64,000 nucleotides of DNA. Origin: Guyanagaster necrorhizus (Eukaryota; Basidiomycota; Agaricomycetes; Agaricales; Physalacriaceae). The DNA lies in the NCBI RefSeq assembly GCF_019112545.1, contig NW_025064913.1:72655-136654 (forward strand), in the 5' to 3' direction. The position numbers were made by a program, and so were the translations under genes. Numbering within the stretch: the stretch's first letter is position 1; the number at the start of each line of letters is the position of its first letter. Below are positions 47,923 to 57,893 of the stretch, one piece after another. The notes below the pieces were generated by a model. That model was not told where the DNA came from. It did no database searches and saw nothing but the letters and a program-made list of their open reading frames with translations.

Positions 47923-47935
47923 GCTTTGAGCTAAT
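47923..47935 (-). promoter_or_regulatory. Element A self-primer binding site
   Basis: The plus-strand text GCTTTGAGCTAA (47923-47934) is 1 nt from the 5' LTR. The LTR carries TTAGCTTAAAGC at 48091-48102, its reverse complement with one mismatch, located about 35 nt downstream (minus sense) of TATATAAG. Related solo LTRs E and F carry the exact GCTTTGAGCTAA form at their predicted transcript start. This supports Tf1-like self-priming. Confidence 0.75.
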
Positions 47936-48465
47936 TGTTAAGCCCAAATTCCATATGACCAATAACACATGATAAAATGACACAACCTCACACTTCAGGT
48001 TAAATGTCAGAGTCCACTTGATGTGTTTGATGATGCTGTGTTGTCAAGATGTTGCAAGTTGCTCAAGATAAGATGGTGAAAGAATAAACTTTAGCTTAAA
48101 GCTGGAGTTACTACAGTGAGAGCTATACTACTTATATACTAATCATTGTCCATTCTAAGAATATAACTACCTAATTGTCCTTCCTGGTGCTGTAGAGCAT
48201 TTTGTCCAGTGTTGCCAAGCTACCTACAAAAGAGTATTGTCTGCTGTTGAGCTGTTACTGCTGTTACTGCTGCACAATGACAAAAGAGGCATTCTGTCAT
48301 TGTGCTGCTGTGAGGCTCACAGCAGTGCAGTAGAATCTGGGTGGTGCTGCTGACTAAGCCTTCCCATAGTCCTATGTGCCAGTTAGACTCTCTGACTAAG
48401 CAGAAATAGAGATCAATCTTGAATAAGTCTAGTAAAAAGAAAAGAAAATAGGAAAAATCATAACA
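47936..48465 (-). repeat. Element A 5' LTR (right), 530 bp
   Basis: TGTTAAGC...CATAACA. Near-identical to the split left LTR. At 48058-48064 it reads GTTGCTC where the left copy (40195-40201) reads GTCACTC, TG versus CA at one site. Promoter TATATAAG on the minus strand at about 48129-48136. Confidence 0.9.
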
Positions 48466-49123
48466 ACAGAGTTCTATCAGAGAAGTGAAGAGGAGTATCC
48501 TTTGGAGTGGAATCCAATGAACAAGGTAGGGAGAAGTTGAAGTGAGTACAAAGTGTAGATGACTATCTATGTTGATATTCAAACTGAGTAGTTACAATGA
48601 TTCTACATGGCTTATATACTAATGGTAGCTAATTCTGAGTCATATTCCATTGGATTCCAATGCCACTATTTACTACTGAGTTTGGGGTCTAGATATTACA
48701 ATGTGAAATATAGATGTGAAATAATAATGGTAAAAATGAAATTAATAGATAATGAGAAGCCGGCAGAGTCTGGTGGGTTTTCATGATTGAATTCATGGTT
48801 GGTTGCAGTGACATGGAGGCTGGCAGCATGCACATAACAAGTATATAAGAAAGCTTGCTCTTGCTGGTAATCCTCAGCTTTGAGCTAAAGTTTATCCATC
48901 TCATTCTACTTTCAAGCTACCCTTAAAAGGCCTTGAAGCATCTGATACACAGAACACAATAGTGAACTCTAGTGCAAAGGTTCAAACATGAAACTATGCT
49001 AGTTTATCATGTGTTTCTAATCACATGCAGCTTGAGTCTAACACTGAAATTGAAGGTGACATCAGTGATAGTGGCATTGGATCAGAGAGTGCTGAAAGCT
49101 GACAATCTCTGTTCTTGGTAAAA

Positions 49124-49554
49124 TGTTAGACCTAACCAGCATGTGTCCTGAACACATGGTAAACTAGTGCTGTATCATGTTTGTACAGTCATGCTGGAGC
49201 CCACTTAATGTGTTATACCAGATAAAGTGCTTCAAGGTCAGAGACAAGCTAGGCTTGAGAAAAGATAGTGTGAGATAAACTTATAGCTCAAAGCTGGACT
49301 ACTACAGTAAGAACTATCCTACTTATATACTGTCTGGTCTGTGATAAATATAGCTGCTATCTATTATACTGTCCTGCACTACACTACTTGTTCTGCCTGG
49401 TTATCAGAGGGTGGACAATAGGATGTTGTTTATGGATGAAGCAACTGAGTACAATAGCACTGTCTGTCTTATGATTATATAATCTTCCCCACACTCACAG
49501 ATAGATGCTCAAGATAAGATAGACACTCTGATAAGATAAGAAAAAATCATAACA
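49124..49554 (-). mobile_element. Solo LTR H, 431 bp
   Basis: Starts TGTTAGAC and ends TCATAACA. Perfect 5-bp target duplication TAAAA (49119-49123 and 49555-49559). It shares the ATAAACTT..AGCTCAAAGCTGG core with the other LTRs but is more diverged overall, which suggests an older or different subfamily. Confidence 0.9.
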
Positions 49555-49559
49555 TAAAA

Positions 49560-50640
49560 GAAGTATAAGAATGGAAGAGTATAATATAGCAGAGCATCCC
49601 ATCAGTGAAACAAGTGAAGGTGACAAGAATCAATAATGGCTCAAGATCATATTGGAGAGATATCTATGAGATATTGAGAATTTTAGCATAATGTAGGACC
49701 TAGCTGTGAATGAAACTTTATTATGAGTTGCTTGAATTGTTAATTAGCTTCCATACAACCAAGCTCTTCTTTGTAGATGCATCCAGGAGGGATCTAATAG
49801 TGTTGGCATCAGAGATCTGGGTTTAGAGATAAACAGAGGGCTTACACTTTGCACCACATGCACTATTTTCAGACATTGACCAGAGGACAAACAAGGAAAT
49901 CAAGTGATGAGGATATACAATGTTCAGACTTTCAAGACAACATCAAGAAACATTGGTCTGTAGTTAGTAAACCTACATATGCTGGTCAGTTATTAATTCT
50001 GACTCCAATATTCAAAAAGATTCACCATTCTTACATAGTCATTGGTGTTGAAGGTCTCCTTTGATTTGCCCTATAGACCTATGCCTCACTATCCATGAGT
50101 CTGTTTGCCAACTCTGCTGTAAAAACCATATTTTCTGCCATGTTGAATCCTCTGACTGTGTAATGCTTGATTCCTTTGAGACAATGATATCTACAGTACA
50201 AAGATAAGAGACCCAAGATGTATGAGAAAATACATATGAATGACTGCTGAAAGCATAACTTTCATGACTAACATCACACTCCAAGGAATGACACAACTTG
50301 AGCCCTGGAAAAGCACAGATACAACTCTACTCACCTTGGCAGAAAACCAGATCCATGCCAGCAGGGGGGTGTCACCCTAAACCTATCCTGCATACTATGC
50401 CAAGGATCCACAAGAGTGAATCTGCACCATGGAAGGAAGTGCAACTCAGCATAGAGTTGGAAAGACAATGCATGAAAATCTCATGTAACACATTGTCAGG
50501 AAGACAACAGACGGGATTAAGGATCTAGCTTGAGTGCTCCATATTCTACTGAAGCTAACTGGTCTAGATGAGGGATTTCAATTCCATCTGTAGCTCTGAT
50601 ATCAAGCTCTGAAAACATGCCAGATCCCATCTTTCAAAGA
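49560..50640. other. CpG-depleted sequence, right edge of the transposon block
   Basis: Open frames at 49849-50064 (plus) and 50039-50296 (minus) show no recognisable domain. CpG becomes common again at about 50640-50690 (GCGGCC, GACGGTGGTCGA), marking the block edge. Confidence 0.4.
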
Positions 50641-52677
50641 TCTCTGAATGCGGCCTCCTCTGATGCTGACGGTGGTCGATTGGTATGCAAAAGGGCCATT
50701 ATATCAGGATCTGGGTTGAAGGAGGGTCCTTCACATATCATATGGCAGTTTGGACACAAGTGGGACATATCGCCTACAAGGGGGGATGATTCAAAGGAGC
50801 AAAACTGGATATAGATGCTTAGACTGAATGAATCGCTTAGGGTACCAAAGTGATGGTCGATGAGAAGTAAGGAGGCTACGGTGAAGGTAACACGCTGTTT
50901 CTGGCAGGACGAAGGAAAGTCGCTCCGGAATCCGACTTCCCATCATTGATTAGCCTGTACGGAGACACGAGGCAATACATATTATATTATTAGTGCCATG
51001 CACTGGGGTCCGCTGTCATCAAATATAAGAGTGTAAACGCGGCTTGAAGATTTTCTGTCTCGACTGGTAATTGATGCATGGAAGCGACTTGGCAGCGACA
51101 GACGGAAATGGCGGTGGCGGATGAGGTCGATGGTCCGGTCAAATTCTGGTTAGGGATCAATTTCGAAGTCCGAGGGGACCTCTGCTTTTCCTGCTACCAT
51201 CACACTTCTTCGCCGTCGACCGTACCGTCTAGGACATTATCGGGAGAATGCCTAGTTCGAAGTGTAGTATTTGACTGGTGACTGGCGACTAGGTATGTCA
51301 GTCTTACGCCGGTGTCCTGTCTCGAGGTACTAAACGCGATATTTCGCAGGTCGAAGCCCCAATGTAGCCTCCCGAGAAACTTTCAGCTTCATCAGGTCGA
51401 GTATCACATACAGGATGATGATGGCTGGGACATAACTACGAGAAGACGTTGGATGGAGGGCCGTGGCTGGTGGAGTGACATCAACGACTCACCCTAGTGC
51501 ATCATCTCTGTCCATGCCCAAGCTAAAGCAAAAGATATTATGCACGTATTCTGCAAGGAAGTACTACTTGCGACTTCCTTCTACGCTGTACACCCGAGTT
51601 GTTTCTGGATCGTGCTCATCAATGAAAGTGGCATCGGTTTATGCTCGAAACAGGTCAATTTGGCCGACCGCAATCGCAGTAGAATGTACTGACCTAGGCT
51701 ACGCCAACATCCTTCTGTTCCTCCCATACAAATCATCCCCCCAGAAGTAATCGAAACTTCGAAGACGACCAACTCACCAGGGAGGGACTATCCTGGCGTT
51801 CGTTCGTCATTCTCCTTTCGTCCGGCATGTCAACAATTATACCACTGGAAGCTCCACAGATCGCCTATCGAACGTTGCTTAGAGTCCAGGAAACAGACAC
51901 CCGGATATTAAGGTGGCGGATGAAGCATAGACCATTCAGCTGCTGCTTCAGAAGAGGAGACTCAGCGATGACATTATGTTGTTGGCCAGAATACGAGTCG
52001 TGGAGTGCTATAGTAACCTCGATAAGACGAGTATCAATAAGAAAAAAAAGCAACTATATCTCAGCCTGGTACGGTGTAACGTCACACTGATCTTCCAAGA
52101 GTCATCTCCCTGCTTTCCGAAGGCAACGGCATTGACGTCAGCAGAACCATCTGACCGAATTCACGCTACATGGTCCCGGTGTATTGTTCCAAGCCGCTAC
52201 GTCCTACCAATGCGAGCGGTACGCCTGTTCCTCCACAAAGATTGGCTGGAAATCGTGTGGGAATGCGGCTTCGTACTAGAGCAAGAATTCAGACAAGGTT
52301 TGAATTCAATAAGTTGTCAGCGCGAGTGCTAGGTACCGATGAGGGTCATAGTAGGAAGATGACACGGGAAAAGGAAGTAAACAGTCTCAACGGACGTAGG
52401 GAGCTTGCCGCGACTAGAAGCGTACGCAAAAGGCGCGATCATCAATAGTCCTGATGCAAATCAAGATGCAGCACCTGCTAAAATGTTCAGAAACGCTGAA
52501 AAGAGGATAGTGATGATATACGCGCTGGTTCTCGGATGATTTAATCAGAAATCGCTACATGCATCCAGCACACAGTACTCAGCGATCCATCGGTTAGGCT
52601 CTTCCCTGAAAGTGTATGCGACATCAAGAGGAGAGACTTGCAAGAAGAAGATAATTAGTCGGTCGTCATAATACGGG
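50641..52677. other. CpG-normal sequence without a recognised gene
   Basis: The plus frame ending at 51497 carries FQLHQVEYHIQDDDGWDITT followed by a Trp-rich end (RRRWMEGRGWWSDIND). It looks protein-like and may be the last exon of an unrecognised gene, possibly preceded by 51078-51281. Other frames overlap on both strands without motifs. Confidence 0.3.
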
Positions 52678-52695
52678 TTGGGTATCCTTCAGAGC

Positions 52696-53034
52696 ATGTG
52701 TTCACTGTTGGCATCTCATTGGCCACCAAATTTTCTCGTCACACTCGTCAGCACACTATTAATAGTGCTGCCAGCCAGCCTAGCTCCAAGCTTTTACCGA
52801 TTGCTTCAAGCTCATAGAATTCAGCTTTCACGGATCTCTGTGCCTTTGATGGTACTGACAGTACTTATCATGTACACAACGGCAGTCATTGCGATGTCAT
52901 CTAATCGAAGTACTTGTCCGGAACACATTCTGTATTTCATAGCAGAAGATACTACCTTATTTGGATTTCGAGGACTTCCATACAACACAGCTCGTTTTGA
53001 ATCCTTTGATGAAACTACAACCAAGACAGGTTAA
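52696..53034 (+). CDS. Unrecognised short protein with two hydrophobic segments
   Basis: ATG 52696 to TAA 53034, 112 codons. Hydrophobic stretches FLVTLVSTLLIVLPASLA and ISVPLMVLTVLIMYTTAVIA suggest two membrane passes. The rest (RSTCPEHILYFIAEDTTLFG) matches no family I know. The opposite strand is open over part of it. It could be the first exon of a longer gene. Confidence 0.25.
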   Translation: MCSLLASHWPPNFLVTLVSTLLIVLPASLAPSFYRLLQAHRIQLSRISVPLMVLTVLIMYTTAVIAMSSNRSTCPEHILYFIAEDTTLFGFRGLPYNTARFESFDETTTKTG

Positions 53035-53234
53035 ACTCTGATGTTAGCTTATGCTAGAGATTCTCACTCACCGTATCTCGATATCCACACCTCCTGGTTC
53101 CAATTCCGCCAGACGAGCTTCATCTTTCCTGCTCAACAATGTTGAATCTTTAGTATTGTCCATCGTAACTACCTCGTCCTGGAAGAATCGTGATGTGTTT
53201 CTGCGTATTATTGCTATATCAACCAGTAACTGTC

Positions 53235-54466
53235 CTATATCCGTGCTAACATTGCGAAATGAGAGAGGGACCGGAGAGCAGGAACGACGTTTGACTGATT
53301 CATGAATGCAAAAATTGGGCCAAGCGCCTCGAAGCCCTCCACAATAAACGTAAGGTCAAGATATGTCAGGGAAGAGCACAATTTCATGAAATCCTTAACA
53401 TATGGCTCGAATATGACCAACGGAAACGTCATACGTGTCAGTGTGCACCCCGATCTTGTGATTAGCTGATGAACGTCCCGCCATGGCATGCGCAGAGACA
53501 TCGCTTGGTTTGTCATAAATCAGACATGACTCCCGGAGACCAGGGGGTATCATATGGGAAATGACATGCGTTGGATGTGCGCTGATACACAGTTTGAGGA
53601 AATGGATGGATGGAACCGCGAAAGGGACAGCTTCAGCAACATTGATAATAACAGGAACGGATAAATGCTCGATGTTCTGCGAAGAAAGAAGAGCATGTAG
53701 GATGTAAGATATGTCCTGGCATCAGCGATGAGAGAGTTTCTTGATTTGGGACCATGGAAAAACAAAATTCTCGCATCCGGTGAGGATGGTGACTTCGCGT
53801 AGGCGTGGGGCCATCGAAAAGATATGGAATAGATATCCAGGAGGAGAGTCAACTCCAATCGAGAGGCCTTCTAGAATCGGTATCCGCTCACTAACACGCC
53901 GCAACCTGTCGGCAACGACAACATCCGTGCCCACGTCTATAAATGCCGTCTAACCCTTCCATCGAGAGCCATGATCCAGAAGGATCTCGGCCGTCTCCAG
54001 GTCTTCGGAAGATATCTCTGGTCGCGCGCGAAAGGAAATCACGAGTGGCACTTCCCTCGACAACGCAAGCGCTCGGCAGAGAAGGGCTTTCGGTAATAGT
54101 GTGTTATTTAATTTATCAGAAGCCACGGGTGGGGAATGATAGATGTTTTTCTTCTTGGTCTCATCGAGCCTGTCGATGACGCTCAAGGAGATCTTCGACA
54201 TGGGACTGCTCGCAGACTGTTTGCCGATGGGAATCTTCATAATGTTGGAGAATAAGAGAAACTTTGGCTATAGCTTCATCTTGCTCAGCAAGGATGTCAT
54301 TAAGATGGGCATCTTTGGCAAATAAGGACGAAATGGATTGCTTGACCGGCGTATGATCGTCGTTCAATGGGAAGGCATTAGATAGAATGAATGACTCCAG
54401 TGAAGAGGAGAGGCTATAATCAAGTTTCTTTGGAACGTCTGAATAGTAGCGTATATTTTTGTTCAC
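53235..54466 (-). pseudogene. Decayed F-box/LRR gene
   Basis: Minus strand. N-terminal helical linker HLNDILAEQDEAIAKVSLIL, then a weak F-box-like SPMSKISLSVIDRL in another frame. LRR text: ALLCRALALSREVPLVIS, SERIPILEGLSIGVDSPPGY, FHIFSMAPRLREVTIL, FVFPWSQIKKL, and finally WRDVHQLITRSGCTLTRMTF and LTYLDLTFI. At least two frame changes and a TAG (about 53945) break it. The F-box core and the first Trp-containing segment appear shortened or lost. Same family type as the relic at 2755-4232 but opposite strand. Confidence 0.6.
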
Positions 54467-55428
54467 ATCGCATGCCAGACAACCCTAATGAAATTCAAGT
54501 CGAAGCAGAAAGTGGGAAAAACTAACACTTACCATGGCAAGCCCTTTACGAGATAGAAAAAATAGACAGATCTGTATATGTCGAGAATCTGTGAGTACGA
54601 TGATGATAGATGAAGTTGATGTAGTGTGATCGTGATAGTGGGTTGTGCGGCAAAACAACCTTTAGGTATTCGAACACGAGACCATGAGGAAGTGTCACAT
54701 CCTGTGGTGGGAATTGTGTGACACATCACGTCCGGTCCGGTAACTTTGAAGCACTTTCTATTTTCCGACCCTTGCAAAAGAGAATGGACCACAATGCTAT
54801 GTGTGTTTTTCTATTCCTTCTCATGACAGAATATGGGCTTATATATATCTGGCATCCTCCCCTTCATTATTTCAGGAACGCTTATTCCGCCCATCCGAAG
54901 GTTTTCCGTTTTTCCTCGCCTTGTCCTCGTGTTTTTCATGACATTGGGCTATAGGACGTATTTCTCCGTTCGAGTTGGTCAAAATTTCTGATAGAAAAAG
55001 CTTCTGTATTTGCGGCACTCGAAGCATATCATATATCACGACCCAGTACTCCCAACCGTCCCGAACAAAACGCTAGATCTTCCCATGTACGTTCATTTCC
55101 ATTTATCTTATATCCGGCATCCGATGAGAATATCTTCAGCTCATGAGAGGAAACCTTTCAGCAACTGCGCCCCCAACACGTGTTGGACGCCTGGAAAAGG
55201 GCCGGACCACACATCTCTTTCATGCGACATCCCTTTCTCTCATACTTTCTTCCAGACGAAAGTGTTGCCGGCGATTATCTCATACCGCGTGTCGACGTGG
55301 AGTGATGCTAACACGAGGCTGGCATTGCTTGCCGCACGCCACCATCATATCGTCATTCCCCGCATCACCTCTGTATCCTTTTTGCTTCCTCGCCTTGGTG
55401 AGCGTTATCGACACATCGACTGCATACC
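54467..55428. other. Intergenic sequence upstream of the 615-aa protein gene
   Basis: Open frames at 55010-55474 and 55143-55487 overlap the start of the next gene and are judged chance. No TATA box stands out. Confidence 0.4.
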
Positions 55429-57550
55429 ATGGACAGTCCGGACTCCAAGTAACGCCTTTCCTTTTATTCTCTGAAATCACGAGTTGAATAGATTCCCTTA
55501 GGCTCCAATATCCGCCAGAGGTCCCGGAAGAAGCAGATTCGTCATCTCCCGCACCGTCGTCAGACGCCCCCAGGATCGACCGCTCAGCAGCAGCGCCCCC
55601 AAGCCACAATAAGAGGCGCCCCAAAAGTCTCCCGCGGCAGCGCCACCACCGTCGCGCAGTTCCAGCTTCACATTCCGAAATCGATCTCATCCACGGCTTC
55701 GGGCCAACCGTTACCGACACTCTTCGTCGTGACGTCCAGATACTCGATGCCTTTGAGCAACGTTTTGCAGCTCTGAGGACCCAGCTCGTCGAGGCGACGG
55801 CTTCTTTGTCGGCTCATAAACTCCAGCTGCAAAACGCGAAGATGGAGCTCCAGCGGGCGGAGGGGATCATTGCGGATGTGGACCGCCAGCGGATCGAAGC
55901 GGAAGTCCAGGCGGCAAAGGATAGGGCGACTACGAGAAGGCTCCTTATCGAACGTAAGATGAACGAAGCGAAGGAGCAAGGTTATCGGGAGGGGTACGAG
56001 GAAGGATTTGGAATGGTTAGATCGTTTCGGGAGATCAGGAGAAGGAAACGCTCGGAGAGGGATCGAGAGGCTGTTGCGCCACTGAGTTTCGGCAGGTATG
56101 TCTTTCAGCCAAGTAAATATGACTGCAACATATCTGATTTGCTCTCGAGGGCCACCAAGTCAAGTCTGTCTGTTTCCATACTGGCTGATTATGAAGATCT
56201 TGAGGAACAACTGAAGGTCCCTGTCAACCCGAATCCTATGGTCGCTGTCATGCGGTGCGTGCTCCTTCGTATAGCTCCGCTTTCTCCATCGATATTCATC
56301 GACCAATAGAAGTGTCGTCTCATCATTCGCCAATCCTCCTGATTGGCAGACACGTCGTACGCCTCCTGATCGACATCCGGAAGAGCCACTCGGACCTGCT
56401 TCAGTGGAACCTGCTCCATCACCTTCTCCCGAGGATCGATCTGCAAGCCCATCGCCCTCACATTCGGATCCTCCTGGTCGGTTCGGTGTCTCGCCCGAAC
56501 CTATTTGTCCCATACCCACGCAGATACACGCCCCGTCCCCGCTCCCAGTGCATCACTCCCCTCCACAGTCTCAACGTGAACGAGAGCAATCTCTCGAGCG
56601 TGTCGACCAATCGACCAGCGCCATGGGCGGTGGTGCTTTCCAGGCATTGACTCGTTCTTCGAAATTCAGTCCCCATATCGACGTTCGCAGAGGAGAATCC
56701 AGAGCATCGACGCCTCTTTCGCAGTATGCTATGTTAAAGCCTCCTCCTCCATCAGAACCAGAGAGGGTCCGAGAGACCGAGCGTATGGTGGACGAATGGA
56801 GAAGTCAAAATATGCCTGCCCGAGGACCAGATGTACGTTGTACTTTTACATCCATGTTTCTCTCTACTGACTTGCTTTTCCAGGTCTCGTCTCGCCTGAT
56901 TGACTGGGAGTTTGTATCGCCTGTTTCTGAAGCTTCATATCATGCATCTAGTTTATATCACCAGACTGACCCTGGAAGCCGCTACACCCTAGGGGAAGCC
57001 GAAGCCGAAGCCGAAACTGAACAACCGCCCACGCGGTCTCCGCCAAAGCGTCTAAAGACCCCCTTCGCCTGGCTGAGAAGACGGTTCCAACAAAGATCTT
57101 CCTCGACCTCTTCTCCTGGCGTCAATATCGAAGTCCAACCTCCGGTACGGTTTCTGTCCAAATGCACTTCTTTACAAGGATCTGATCTTTTCAATTTTTT
57201 TTTAGTCCCAGTCCCCTTCAAACCGAAGCGATCATACGATGTTTAATCCAGGACTACTTACACCCGAAGACCGACCGTTACCGGGTATTCCTCTCGATCT
57301 CATCGAATTACCAGATGACCGACTCCCTCCGGGTTTCATACCAATTCTACAACAAGCGGACGATCGTTTTTCTCCGATTCCTCAGGTCCCGATGGAGCTG
57401 GCTCCGATACCGATGCCGATGCGAAGGCCAGCCACTCCTGGAAGAAGTGCAATGTCCGCTAATAATACGAGCCCGCGATCAAGGGCGGCAAGTTTGGGAG
57501 GGTACGGCGCTCCGTTACATCGGCCTATTTCTCTTTTTTCGGACTCTTGA
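55429..57550 (+). CDS. Coiled-coil, Pro/Ser-rich protein of unknown function, six exons, 615 aa
   Basis: Exons 55429-55448, 55502-56095, 56150-56254, 56310-56832, 56884-57144 and 57206-57550 add to 1848 nt, exactly 616 codons. Introns are 53, 54, 55, 51 and 61 nt with GT-AG ends; intron 2 is a multiple of three and could be retained. Start context ACCATGG gives MDSPDSKLQYPPEVPEE. A Ser/Arg/Pro-rich N-terminus leads to IHGFGPTVTDTLRRDVQILD and a long coiled coil at residues ~84-200 (LQNAKMELQRAEGIIADVDR), ending EQGYREGYEEGFG and a basic patch. The second half is low-complexity Pro/Ser with acidic GEAEAEAETE, RRRFQQR and PLPGIPLDLIELPDDRLPPG. No membrane segment or enzyme motif. No stops, normal CpG. 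A structural or scaffold role is only a guess. Confidence 0.75.
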
Positions 57551-57893
57551 TTTTTTTTTTTTTTCGGTTTGTCTTCAAGTCGAACTGTATTACTAGGTAG
57601 TCTCCTTTGTATCCTACTTTCTGTGAAACTTCTCGTTCTCGTTAAGGCTTTTCACTTGTACTCGGAACCTATAAGTAAATTTTCGACGTGATACCTGAGT
57701 CACAGGTACTAGGCCCTGCAGTAGAATTCTCTATTTCTACGCACTAGGACTGATCCGCTCAGGACATTAATTACAATATTCGTGTTCTAACGTAACTTTG
57801 ATCATGATGAGGTAGGTAACATGCCGTGGTATAGGAAAACCTTTGTATGCGATGATAATTTACAATGCCTGTGAAACTCTCTAAATCAGCGCA
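57551..57893. terminator. Shared 3' flank of two convergent genes
   Basis: 343 bp between the stop of the 615-aa gene and the stop of the SNG1-like gene. A T-rich run (57552-57563) follows the first stop. Polyadenylation of both transcripts must occur here; no canonical AATAAA was found. Confidence 0.4.

Larger units (their letters stand above)
38702..48465 (-). mobile_element. Ty3/gypsy chromovirus A, 521/530-bp LTRs, inserted in the 5' LTR of B
   Basis: Left (3') LTR is 38702-38802 plus 40174-40593 (521 bp), right (5') LTR 47936-48465 (530 bp). The 9-bp difference is an extra CTGTTACTG unit in the right copy near 48250-48270. The target duplication ACAGA is at 38697-38701 and 48466-48470. 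Internal region 40594-47935 reads on the minus strand: a long leader with a Ser/Glu-rich frame, gag with zinc knuckle, protease, RT, RNase H, integrase, chromodomain. The self-priming site and polypurine tract are visible. LTRs are very similar, so A is the younger of the two gypsy elements, consistent with nesting order. Dead by stops. Confidence 0.9.
30429..48839 (-). mobile_element. Ty3/gypsy chromovirus B with 499-bp LTRs, split by element A
   Basis: Left (3') LTR 30429-30927 is 499 bp. Right (5') LTR is 38572-38701 (130 bp) plus 48471-48839 (369 bp), also 499 bp. The target duplication is AGTAT on both outer sides. The internal region 30928-38571 runs gag, protease, RT, RNase H, integrase and chromodomain on the minus strand, and has an opposite-strand ORF before the 3' LTR. 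Solo LTRs C and D lie inside pol. The self-priming site and polypurine tract are visible. Integrase chromodomain plus self-priming place it with Tf1/sushi-type chromoviruses. Stops and a mutated RT active site show it is dead. Confidence 0.9.
38572..48839 (-). repeat. Element B 5' LTR in two pieces (38572-38701 and 48471-48839)
   Basis: 130 bp plus 369 bp equals the 499 bp of the left LTR once element A and one copy of its ACAGA target duplication are removed. The junction text GGATGGACAGAACAGA / ACAGAGTTCTATCAG matches the uninterrupted left LTR (GGACAGAACAGAGTTCCATCAG at 30547-30568). Confidence 0.9.
30161..49043 (+). mobile_element. Solo LTR F, split by element B (halves 30161-30428 and 48840-49043)
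   Basis: The left half starts TGTTATGATT and stops at AGTAT 30424-30428. The right half restarts at AGTAT 48840-48844 and ends TCTAACA at 49043. CTGAA precedes the left half (30156-30160) and follows the right half (49044-49048), giving the 5-bp duplication of F itself. Rejoined, F resembles solo LTR E throughout. The insertion point of B is within the TATATAAG box of F. This is the outermost layer of the nest. Confidence 0.85.

Noticed and set aside
30429..48839. Reading elements A and B as two neighbouring elements in tandem
   Set aside because: LTR lengths and target duplications fit only if A lies inside the right LTR of B.
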